Below, piece after piece: positions 1-4,587 of a stretch of 7,048 bases of DNA (position 1 is its first letter; every line of letters begins with the position of its first letter). The stretch comes from JAYWAM01 sp043782425 (GTDB lineage Bacteria > Pseudomonadota > Gammaproteobacteria > Burkholderiales > Usitatibacteraceae), in contig JAYWAM010000058.1 of the NCBI GenBank assembly GCA_043782425.1, positions 1 through 7,048 on the forward strand. The letters run 5' to 3'. The notes below the pieces were generated by a model that did not search any database, was not told where the DNA came from, and worked only from the letters and a program-made list of their open reading frames with translations. The position numbers and the translations under genes were made by a program.

Positions 1-1
1 C

Positions 2-145
2 ATCCGCGAGCAGATCGCGGCCGAACATCATCACAGCCTGCGTGCGCTGTGCAAATATTTGCAAGAACGCGAGCAACACGAATTGCGTAAACTTGTCACT
101 CTAGCGCCACGCCGTCCCGACATCCCGAAGAGCGCAACACGCTAA
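2..145 (+). CDS. 3' end of a small uncharacterised protein (5' partial)
   Basis: The frame entering at base 2 is open for 47 codons and stops at a TAA at 143-145. The visible part is rich in charged residues and predicted helix (for example EQIAAEHHHSLRALCKYLQE), then ends in a basic, proline-containing tail with APRRPDIP. No catalytic motif is visible. The pattern recalls short orphan proteins found near toxin-antitoxin genes, with a helical REEIA..Y.L..L core followed by a PPR or APRR tail, but that is resemblance from memory and not an assignment. The two other forward frames close by about position 108, which supports this frame. A rho-independent terminator begins about 60 bases after the stop and probably ends this transcript. 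Function unknown. Confidence 0.5.
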   Translation: MREQIAAEHHHSLRALCKYLQEREQHELRKLVTLAPRRPDIPKSATR

Positions 146-169
146 AGCTAAAGGAGCAAAAAAGTAAAA

Positions 170-230
170 TAATAGGAGACCACGTTTAATCCTCCCTTCT
201 CATCCTAAAGACCGCTCCGGCGGTCTTTTT
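170..230 (+). repeat. Terminator-containing direct repeat, copy 1
   Basis: This 61-base block matches 918-976 at about 51 of 61 aligned columns by eye. The match starts at TAATAGG, includes the shared core ACGTTTAATCC, and ends with a terminator hairpin whose stem and loop are identical in both copies. The two copies bracket the hicAB pair and its promoter. Copy 1 can also form a short GGAG/CTCC stem (175-178 with 192-195) ahead of the terminator. Confidence 0.75.
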
Positions 231-233
231 TTT
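207..233 (+). terminator. Rho-independent terminator after the first gene
   Basis: The 8-bp stem AAAGACCG (207-214) pairs with CGGTCTTT (221-228) around the 6-base loop CTCCGG, and T residues continue to 233. It sits between the end of the small gene at 145 and the hicA promoter at 308. It should therefore insulate hicAB from upstream transcription. Confidence 0.9.
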
Positions 234-307
234 GGTTGCCGTCGTAATAGCCTGGACTGAATGTCCAATTGACCCTGTTTCCCCGCTGGTTCCCGTGGAT
301 TTAGTGA

Positions 308-336
308 TTGACTGGTAATATCATTATTGATACTAT
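308..336 (+). promoter_or_regulatory. Sigma-70 type promoter of hicAB, with an overlapping palindrome
   Basis: TTGACT (308-313) and TACTAT (331-336) are separated by exactly 17 bases, each matching the consensus hexamer at five and four positions respectively. The expected transcription start, about 7 bases past the -10 box, falls on or beside the hicA ATG at 343, so the transcript may be leaderless. An inverted repeat, TTGAT (327-331) and ATCAA (339-343), overlaps the -10 box and start codon. This is a sensible place for autorepression by the HicB ribbon-helix-helix domain. Confidence 0.65.
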
Positions 337-342
337 TCATCA

Positions 343-591
343 ATGAGTGGAATCGAAAAAATCCTTGAACAGATGAAGCGCGAGCCGACCAATGTTCGCT
401 TTGGAGATTTGCATAAAGTCTGCGAGGCTTATTTCGGCAAGTCTCGCAATTCAAGTGGCAGCCATTTGATATTCAAGACGCCATGGCAAGGCGACCCGCG
501 CGTCAACATTCAGAACAACAAGGGCAAGGCAAAGGCTTATCAGGTAAGGCAAGTACTAATAGCGATCGAACGACTGGGAGTCAAACAATGA
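343..591 (+). CDS. hicA: HicA-type toxin (mRNA interferase) of a type II TA system
   Basis: An 82-residue protein of the HicA/YcfA fold, a double-stranded-RNA-binding-like fold that cleaves mRNA. Visible hallmarks are an N-terminal helix with NVRFGDLHKVCEAYFG (residues 17-32), the family signature SGSHLIF with the catalytic histidine at His41, and a C-terminal KAKAYQVRQVLIAIERL helix (about 63-79). The length is usual for the family. The start at 343 fits the homologous N-terminus I recall (MS.IEKIL), although there is no Shine-Dalgarno sequence ahead of it. That agrees with the promoter spacing, which predicts a leaderless message. The last codon overlaps the hicB start as ATGA (588-591), so the two genes are translationally coupled in the toxin-first order normal for hicAB. 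Activity is inferred from the family. Confidence 0.9.
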   Translation: MSGIEKILEQMKREPTNVRFGDLHKVCEAYFGKSRNSSGSHLIFKTPWQGDPRVNIQNNKGKAKAYQVRQVLIAIERLGVKQ

Positions 592-911
592 ACATCAATC
601 ACTACACTTATCGCGTCACATGGTCGCAAGTAGACGGCGAGCACGTTGGCTTGTGCACGGAGTTCCCTTCTTTGTCCTGGCTTGCGCCTACACCAGAAAA
701 AGCGCTTGCCGGTATCCGCCGCCTTGTTGGTGAAGTGGTGGCTGACATGCAGGCAGCTGGAGAGCCTATCCCTGATGCGCTGTCCGAAAGGCAGTTCAGT
801 GGGCGCTTTATGGTTCGTGTTCCTTCGCTGGTGCATCGTGCGCTTGCCACCGAGGCGGCTGAGCAGGGCGTGAGCATGAATCGCTTGGTATCCGCAAAGT
901 TGACGGCATGA
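588..911 (+). CDS. hicB: HicB-type antitoxin
   Basis: A 107-residue antitoxin partner of the preceding HicA. Residues 1-55 form the degenerate RNase H-like HicB domain (YTYRVTWSQVDGEHVGLC, then FPSLSWLA, then the helix ALAGIRRLVGEVVADM). Residues 70-107 form a ribbon-helix-helix DNA-binding domain (FMVRVPSLVHRALATEAA, then GVSMNRLVSAKL). The N-terminal domain should bind HicA and the C-terminal domain should bind the operator at the hicA promoter. The start ATG at 588 is chosen because the domain begins there and GGGAG (576-580) lies 7 bases upstream, inside hicA. The reading frame is open further upstream to 483, but that part is the hicA sequence in another frame. A terminator follows 41 bases after the stop. 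Confidence 0.9.
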   Translation: MNINHYTYRVTWSQVDGEHVGLCTEFPSLSWLAPTPEKALAGIRRLVGEVVADMQAAGEPIPDALSERQFSGRFMVRVPSLVHRALATEAAEQGVSMNRLVSAKLTA

Positions 912-917
912 GTTACG

Positions 918-976
918 TAATAGGGGCAACGTTTAATCCCGCCCCTCATCCAAAAGACCGCTCCGGCGGTCTTTTT
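918..976 (+). repeat. Terminator-containing direct repeat, copy 2
   Basis: Second copy of the block at 170-230, about 750 bases downstream and just behind hicB. It shares TAATAGG, ACGTTTAATCC and the whole terminator hairpin. This copy has a stronger upstream stem, AGGGGC (922-927) with GCCCCT (941-946), around a 13-base loop. Confidence 0.75.
952..976. terminator. Probably bidirectional rho-independent terminator between hicB and vapC
   Basis: AAAGACCG (953-960) pairs with CGGTCTTT (967-974), followed by T residues to 976. The A residues before the left arm give a short U tract on the other strand too. It lies between the convergent ends of hicB (911) and the PIN toxin gene (984), so it can serve both. 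Confidence 0.85.
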
Positions 977-983
977 CCTATCC

Positions 984-1406
984 TCACGTAGCGGCCCATG
1001 GGTTGAGTGTCGGAACACCGGTTGGCTCAAAGTCGGCCACGTTGCGTGTCACGACAGTCATGCCGTGAACAAGTGCGGTTGCGGCGATAAGCCCGTCACG
1101 AACAGGGCGAGGGTGTGGCACATGGAGTTGTGCGCTACGCTGAGCGACAGCGGTATCGATGGCCAAGATTCGACCAGTGAAGGCAGGCAAAACGTGGCCA
1201 TTCAGCCACGCCCGAAATACCGCCCCTTGCGAGGGGTCGCGGCGTTCGGCCAGCAATACACCGATTTCCAATTCTTGAATGGTGATCGCGGATAGATACA
1301 AATCGGCGGCATCCATGCTGTCGGCCCAATCTGCAACGTGACTATCTGCTTTCCCAAGACGAATCTTGCGCAACTCAGACACGACATTGGTATCGAGCAA
1401 GAACAT
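984..1406 (-). CDS. vapC: PIN-domain toxin, VapC type (predicted ribonuclease)
   Basis: A 140-residue PIN-domain protein. The acidic metal-binding residues of the fold are all in place: Asp5 in FLLDTNVVSEL, Glu45 in ITIQELEIG, Asp104 in VRDGLIAATAL, and Asp125 in the C-terminal TRNVADF motif. Family members are Mg-dependent endoribonucleases that cut tRNA or other RNA and are held inactive by a cognate antitoxin. The gene follows a Phd/YefM-type antitoxin gene; the antitoxin stop and this start share one base in TGATG (1408-1404 on the - strand). No purine-rich Shine-Dalgarno precedes the ATG, so translation is probably coupled to the antitoxin. The target RNA cannot be told from the sequence. 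Confidence 0.92.
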   Translation of the reverse strand: MFLLDTNVVSELRKIRLGKADSHVADWADSMDAADLYLSAITIQELEIGVLLAERRDPSQGAVFRAWLNGHVLPAFTGRILAIDTAVAQRSAQLHVPHPRPVRDGLIAATALVHGMTVVTRNVADFEPTGVPTLNPWAAT

Positions 1407-1660
1407 CAGGAGAGATCTGCCGGTTGCGCCAGGTCGCGTAAGGGTGGTATTTCAAGTTTAATATCTTCGATGCCCGGCATCGCCAGCAGATCGGCAATCT
1501 TGGTGCGCACGCTAGTGATTTTTTTGTACTCCTCGAACGTCAGCAGCACATGCGCCGGGCGACCGCGATCAGTGATGAATACCGGGCCAGCCTTTGCCGC
1601 TTTCTTGGCCTTGCTGGCGTCTTGGTTGAACTGGCGGCTTGAAAGGGTTGTGATAGTCAT
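1406..1660 (-). CDS. Phd/YefM-family antitoxin
   Basis: An 84-residue antitoxin. The N-terminal Phd/YefM DNA-binding domain reads ITTLSSRQFNQDASKAKKAA, then AGPVFITDRGRPAHVLLTFEEY (about residues 3-49). The acidic, proline-containing C-terminus (residues 60-84, GIEDIKLEIPPLRDL) should wrap round and block the PIN toxin. I start at the ATG at 1660. An upstream GTG at 1675 would add MRGVP, but the family begins at the MTITTLS sequence, and the G-rich stretch just ahead fits a ribosome binding site better. Autoregulation through the palindrome at 1685-1704 is likely, as is usual for the family. Confidence 0.9.
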   Translation of the reverse strand: MTITTLSSRQFNQDASKAKKAAKAGPVFITDRGRPAHVLLTFEEYKKITSVRTKIADLLAMPGIEDIKLEIPPLRDLAQPADLS

Positions 1661-1680
1661 GGGGACACCCCGCACGTTTG

Positions 1681-1724
1681 AATATTGTAGGTACGTTACT
1701 ACAAAGATATTTCTTATGCAATAT
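1681..1724 (-). promoter_or_regulatory. Promoter/operator region of the Phd-VapC pair
   Basis: The imperfect palindrome TTGTAG (1685-1690) ... CTACAA (1699-1704) matches its own complement at 16 of 20 positions over 1685-1704. A -10-like TACAAT read on the - strand (1689-1684) overlaps the left arm, placing the start of transcription near 1677, about 17 bases before the antitoxin ATG. The -35 region is poor, as is common for repressed TA promoters. A wider inverted repeat, ATATTG (1682-1687) with CAATAT (1720-1725), encloses it. This is the expected site for antitoxin/toxin autorepression. The role is inferred from position and symmetry. Confidence 0.5.
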
Positions 1725-1781
1725 CAGTAGTGTCCGGCTAAACGACACCGCGACGGCGACGCGACAGGGTCACGACTCCCA

Positions 1782-1870
1782 CACGCCGGGGTCAGGTCTT
1801 TCATTATCACATCCTCCCTGCTATCCTTCTTGAACCATGGCCAGACCGCTACGACTCGAACTCACCGGCG
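1782..1870 (+). repeat. RAYT-associated 5' head sequence, copy A (solo fragment)
   Basis: This block repeats at 2082-2169 with high identity and one single-base length difference. It starts near CCGGGGTCAGGTCTTTC (1786-1802). It runs through the untranslated leader and the first 11 codons of a RAYT gene (ATG at 1837, reading MARPLRLELTG), then breaks off at about 1870 into unrelated sequence. It is thus a transposase start without the rest of the gene. Confidence 0.75.
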
Positions 1871-2081
1871 TTCCCGCGCGATCAGCAAACAAAACAACGA
1901 GCGGATATTGCGCGGCGTACTCATATAATTTCGCAATCGCCTTGCTCCGTGTGCCGATTGGCTTGGTATGTTGACGGCTGCGTAAATGCGCCGGAATTTG
2001 GCGGAGTTTGAAGGTTGCGAAGATCGAAGCGCAAGTGGCCCGGCAGGGCTGCTTGTTCATTTGACGGGTAGGTGCGAATCA
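1871..2081. other. Unassigned stretch between the two RAYT head copies
   Basis: Together with the flanking repeats this belongs to an 868-base region (1661-2528) without an intact gene. The RAYT homology of copy A stops at 1870 and resumes only with copy B at 2082. On the - strand an open frame runs from 2060 across this stretch (containing TRSKAIAKLYEYAAQYPLVV) and then into the complement of copy A. The residues over 1871-1980 look protein-like and could be a fragment of a foreign gene, but I do not recognise a family, and the last third of the frame is only the antisense of the RAYT start. I see no RNA gene, terminator or promoter that I can defend here. Confidence 0.4.
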
Positions 2082-2169
2082 TACACCGGGGTCAGGTCTT
2101 TCGTTTTCACATTCTCCATGCTATCCTTCTTGAATATGACCAGACCGCTACGACTCGAACTCACCGGTG
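2082..2169 (+). repeat. RAYT-associated 5' head sequence, copy B
   Basis: Second copy of the block at 1782-1870, offset by exactly 300 bases at its left end. It carries the same CCGGGGTCAGGTCTTTC segment, followed by a near-identical leader and the first codons MTRPLRLELTG. Here it leads into a much longer, though damaged, transposase frame. Such conserved leaders in front of RAYT genes are likely part of the DNA the transposase family acts on; that role is inferred. Confidence 0.75.
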
Positions 2170-2469
2170 CGCTTTATCATGTTACTTCCCGTGGCGACGG
2201 ACGCGAGGACATCTATCTATCGGATGAAGATCGCCTGGCGTGACTGGAAACGCTCGCCCAGGTCTGCAAGCGCTTCAATTGGGTGTGCCATGCCTACTGC
2301 CAGATGACCAACCACTATCACCTTGTCGTCGAAACGCCGGAAACCAATCTCTCGAAAGGGATGCGCCAATTGAACGGCGTCTACACGCAACGCTTAAACC
2401 GCAGCCACCAGCGCGTCGGCCACGTGTTTCAAGGGCGCTACAAAGCAAAAGGATAATTACCTGGAAAGC
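2136..2469 (+). pseudogene. Broken REP-associated tyrosine transposase (RAYT, Y1_Tnp/IS200-like)
   Basis: Read through its stops, this is the N-terminal two-thirds of a RAYT: MTRPLRLELTGALYHVTSRG (codons 1-20), VCHAYCQMTNHYHLVVETPE with the HUH histidines at codons 60 and 62, then GMRQLNGVYTQRLNRSH and VGHVFQGRYKA. Three lesions are visible. Codon 36 is TGA (2241-2243), where the family has a tryptophan or phenylalanine. After codon 104 the frame is lost: the expected KDNYLE motif continues at 2449-2466 in another frame, consistent with a net loss of about 11 bases, and the original frame ends at TAA 2454-2456. Homology then stops before the RYxxLNPVRA segment that carries the nucleophilic tyrosine. 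The gene cannot make an active enzyme. RAYTs are single-domain housekeeping-like transposases related to IS200/IS605 TnpA. Confidence 0.88.
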
Positions 2470-2528
2470 ACAATAATGGTCGGGAAATAATGGAAATAGA
2501 GTTTTGTTTCGTGAAAGCCTGAGTAGAA

Positions 2529-3035
2529 ATGTCCAGTCGTTTCATCGTTCCCGATCTGCTTGCGCCCAATCTCAGGCTGGTTTTTTGCGGCACGGCGCCG
2601 AGTCGCGCTTCGGCTGTTGCGCGCGCCTATTACGCCAGGCCGGGCAATCGCTTCTGGCCGACCTTGCATCGCGTGGGGTTGACGCCACAGCGTTTTCTGC
2701 CGCATGAATATGCCAGCCTGTTAGACCTGCGCATCGGCCTGACCGATTTGTGCAAAGCGCATTGCGGCAATGACGATGAATTGCCCGTCGGTGCTTTCGA
2801 TGTAGCTGCCTTTGTGCGCAAGATCAAGCGCTACCAACCGCGCTGCGTGGCGTTCACCAGTAAAAACGCAGCGCAGACGTATCTGGGACGCAAGGCCGAG
2901 TACGGCTCACAGCCGGAAACCCTGGGTGTGACACAATTCTTTGTGCTGCCTTCACCTTCGGGACTGGCGACACGCTTTTGGGATGAGAGCGTTTGGCGCG
3001 AACTGGCCGAGTTAATAACATCAAACCAACCATGA
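2529..3035 (+). CDS. mug: Mug-type mismatch-specific DNA glycosylase
   Basis: A 168-residue protein of the uracil-DNA glycosylase superfamily, closest to the Mug/TDG branch, which removes uracil, ethenocytosine and related bases from mispairs with G. Visible elements are motif 1, VFCGTAPSRASA (residues 18-29), then YYARPGNRFWPTLHRVGLTP (34-53, the PxNRFW segment typical of Mug), DLRIGLTDLCK (66-76), and motif 2, VLPSPSGLA (139-147). Motif 1 reads GTAPS where E. coli Mug has GINPG, so the usual catalytic Asn is an Ala. Asp73 in GLTDL may take over. The length is normal. It starts at ATG 2529 with only a weak Shine-Dalgarno (GAG at 2521-2523). Its TGA overlaps the next ATG as ATGA (3032-3035), which makes it the first gene of an operon with two folate genes. 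Confidence 0.85.
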   Translation: MSSRFIVPDLLAPNLRLVFCGTAPSRASAVARAYYARPGNRFWPTLHRVGLTPQRFLPHEYASLLDLRIGLTDLCKAHCGNDDELPVGAFDVAAFVRKIKRYQPRCVAFTSKNAAQTYLGRKAEYGSQPETLGVTQFFVLPSPSGLATRFWDESVWRELAELITSNQP

Positions 3036-3622
3036 CCCTGATAGAAAACAAATCCGCGCTGCGAAAACGCTTGATCGCCGCGCGCGATGCCAGCAGCGCA
3101 GCCACGCACGAGCAGGCTGCGCAATGCATTCTGCGCAAGGTGACTGACGATGCGGCTTTTCAAGCTGCGCGCAGCGTACTGGCTTATCACAGCTTTGGCA
3201 GTGAGCTCAATACGCGGCCATTTCTCGAAACGACGCTGGCTGCGGGTAAAATACTGGTTTTACCGCGTGTAGAAAAAACCAGCAACACGCTCATGCTGTA
3301 TCGCGTTGCTGACCTTGATCTCGATTTGGAGCCAGGCAAGTGGAGCATTCTTCAGCCCAGACTCGATGTGACCAGGCAAGTGGAAATCGACAGTGTGGAT
3401 TTTGTGCTCGTTCCCGGTGTCGGCTTTGACGCGCAGTGTCGGCGCCTCGGCTACGGTGCAGGATTTTATGATCGTTTATTTGGCGCCTGCGCTAATAGAT
3501 TGCAAAGACGTGTCGCAGGGGCGTTCGATTGCCAGATGGTAGATGCCGTGCCGGTGGGCGAAAGCGATGTGCCCGTCGATGGTGTGTTAACCGAAACCAG
3601 AGAATACCAAAGAGAATCCTGA
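3032..3622 (+). CDS. fau: 5-formyltetrahydrofolate cyclo-ligase (methenyltetrahydrofolate synthetase)
   Basis: A 196-residue enzyme (EC 6.3.3.2) that uses ATP to turn 5-formyl-THF into 5,10-methenyl-THF in the cytosol, rescuing the inactive storage folate for one-carbon metabolism. The N-terminal KSALRKRLIAARD (7-19) is the basic ATP-binding start of the family. SFGSELNTRP (54-63) contributes to the folate site. The signature VLVPGVGFDAQCRRLGYGAG (125-144) continues into FYDR (145-148). The start at ATG 3032 is preferred over an in-frame TTG at 2993, since the family begins near here and ATG 3032 overlaps the mug stop as ATGA, implying translational coupling. FolD starts 3 bases after its stop and consumes its product. 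The family is also called YgfA. The 6S RNA gene that often precedes it elsewhere is absent. Confidence 0.93.
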   Translation: MTLIENKSALRKRLIAARDASSAATHEQAAQCILRKVTDDAAFQAARSVLAYHSFGSELNTRPFLETTLAAGKILVLPRVEKTSNTLMLYRVADLDLDLEPGKWSILQPRLDVTRQVEIDSVDFVLVPGVGFDAQCRRLGYGAGFYDRLFGACANRLQRRVAGAFDCQMVDAVPVGESDVPVDGVLTETREYQRES

Positions 3623-3625
3623 ACC

Positions 3626-4510
3626 ATGACAGCAAAAATAATTGACGGTGTAAAACTTTCCAACGAGATACGCGCCGAATTGCAGATTCGTGTTGCGCGC
3701 CTGAGCGCAGCCGATGTGACGCCCGGTCTCGCCGCAGTTATTGTCGGTGACGACCCGGCCTCAAAAGTGTACGTGCGCAACAAGGCGCGCGCCTGTGAAG
3801 CCATTGGTATGCATTCCGAAGTACATGCCCTGGCGGCGCAAACGAGTCAAACCGAGCTGCTCGGTTTCATCGCCTTGCTCAACGCCAATCCCGCCATACA
3901 CGGCATTCTGGTGCAACTGCCTTTACCCAAGCACATCAACAGCCGCGCGGTGATGGAAGCGATTAGTGTGGATAAAGATGTCGATGGATTTCATTTCTAC
4001 AACATCGGCCAGCTCATCGTCGGTGAAAGTATGTTCCCGCCGTGCACGCCGTTTGGCTGCATGAAAATGCTCGAACATGCGGGCGTCGGCATTGAAGGCA
4101 AGCAGGCGGTGGTGGTGGGCCGCAGCACCATGGTTGGCAAGCCGATGGCGCTGATGCTCATCAACGCCGGTGCGACGGTGACGGTATGCCATTCCAAAAC
4201 GCGCAACCTGGCTGAAGTGATACGCCGCGCCGACATCCTGGTTGCCGCCGTGGGCCGCGCAAAACTGGTGACGGGCGAGATGATAAAACCCGGCGCGGTG
4301 GTCATCGATGTCGGCATTAACCGCCTGCCCGATGGCGCGCTATGCGGCGATGTGGATTTCGCCGCCGCCGCCAAAGTCGCCGCACAAATCACGCCGGTGC
4401 CAGGCGGTGTCGGGCCTATGACCATCACCATGCTGCTCGCAAACACCCTCAAGTCCGCTGAAAAAACCTCCGGGTTGCGCACCACGGTGGGTGAGACGCG
4501 CATTACGTAA
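3626..4510 (+). CDS. folD: Bifunctional methylene-THF dehydrogenase / methenyl-THF cyclohydrolase
   Basis: A 294-residue FolD (EC 1.5.1.5 and 3.5.4.9), which interconverts 5,10-methylene-, 5,10-methenyl- and 10-formyl-THF using NADP. All family hallmarks are present: YVRNKARACEAIGM (49-62) with catalytic Lys53, GILVQLPLPKHI (93-104) with Gln97, DKDVDGFH (116-123) with Asp120, the nucleotide-binding VVGRSTMVGKPMALML (163-178) and VCHSKT (187-192), and PVPGGVGPMTI (257-267). Length and motif order are normal. The start at 3626 leaves 3 bases after the cyclo-ligase stop, so they are co-transcribed. The C-terminal tail after about residue 280 is variable in the family. No strong terminator follows; a weak imperfect hairpin (about 4540-4558) lies in the 77-base gap to prpD. 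Confidence 0.97.
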   Translation: MTAKIIDGVKLSNEIRAELQIRVARLSAADVTPGLAAVIVGDDPASKVYVRNKARACEAIGMHSEVHALAAQTSQTELLGFIALLNANPAIHGILVQLPLPKHINSRAVMEAISVDKDVDGFHFYNIGQLIVGESMFPPCTPFGCMKMLEHAGVGIEGKQAVVVGRSTMVGKPMALMLINAGATVTVCHSKTRNLAEVIRRADILVAAVGRAKLVTGEMIKPGAVVIDVGINRLPDGALCGDVDFAAAAKVAAQITPVPGGVGPMTITMLLANTLKSAEKTSGLRTTVGETRIT

Positions 4511-4587
4511 AGTAAAATGGTTCCTTGCTCTCGCGGGAAAGATCCCTTTAAGGATTCTTAAAACTCAAACCCGATTAACAGGAAAAT

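Noticed and set aside
253..267. TGGAC-TGAAT-GTCCA inverted repeat upstream of hicA as an operator
   Set aside because: The arms are only 5 bp, it lies more than 40 bases from the predicted promoter, and it could occur by chance.
483..587. Extended N-terminus for HicB
   Set aside because: The extra 35 residues are hicA read in another frame. ATG 588 has a ribosome binding site and matches the domain start.
170..976. Integron cassette array with attC sites at the two terminator repeats
   Set aside because: The repeats lack recognisable RYYYAAC and GTTRRRY core sites, and the next TA pair is on the opposite strand. They are better explained as terminators with flanking homology.
1821..2060. 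79-residue - strand open frame as a real gene
   Set aside because: Its C-terminal third is the antisense of RAYT head copy A, no ribosome binding site or family is evident, and the frame crosses a repeat junction. Kept only as a possible relic.
2993..3031. Earlier TTG start for the formyl-THF cyclo-ligase
   Set aside because: It would add 13 residues encoded within mug, with no family match. The ATGA overlap start at 3032 fits the family N-terminus.
2457..3031. 6S RNA (ssrS) upstream of fau
   Set aside because: 6S RNA often precedes this gene family, but here the upstream space is coding (mug) and the 2470-2528 gap is too short.
4535..4558. Terminator between folD and prpD
   Set aside because: Only short imperfect stems (GGGA/TCCC, and AAGATCC with GGATTCTT) and no clear T run; read-through into prpD cannot be excluded.
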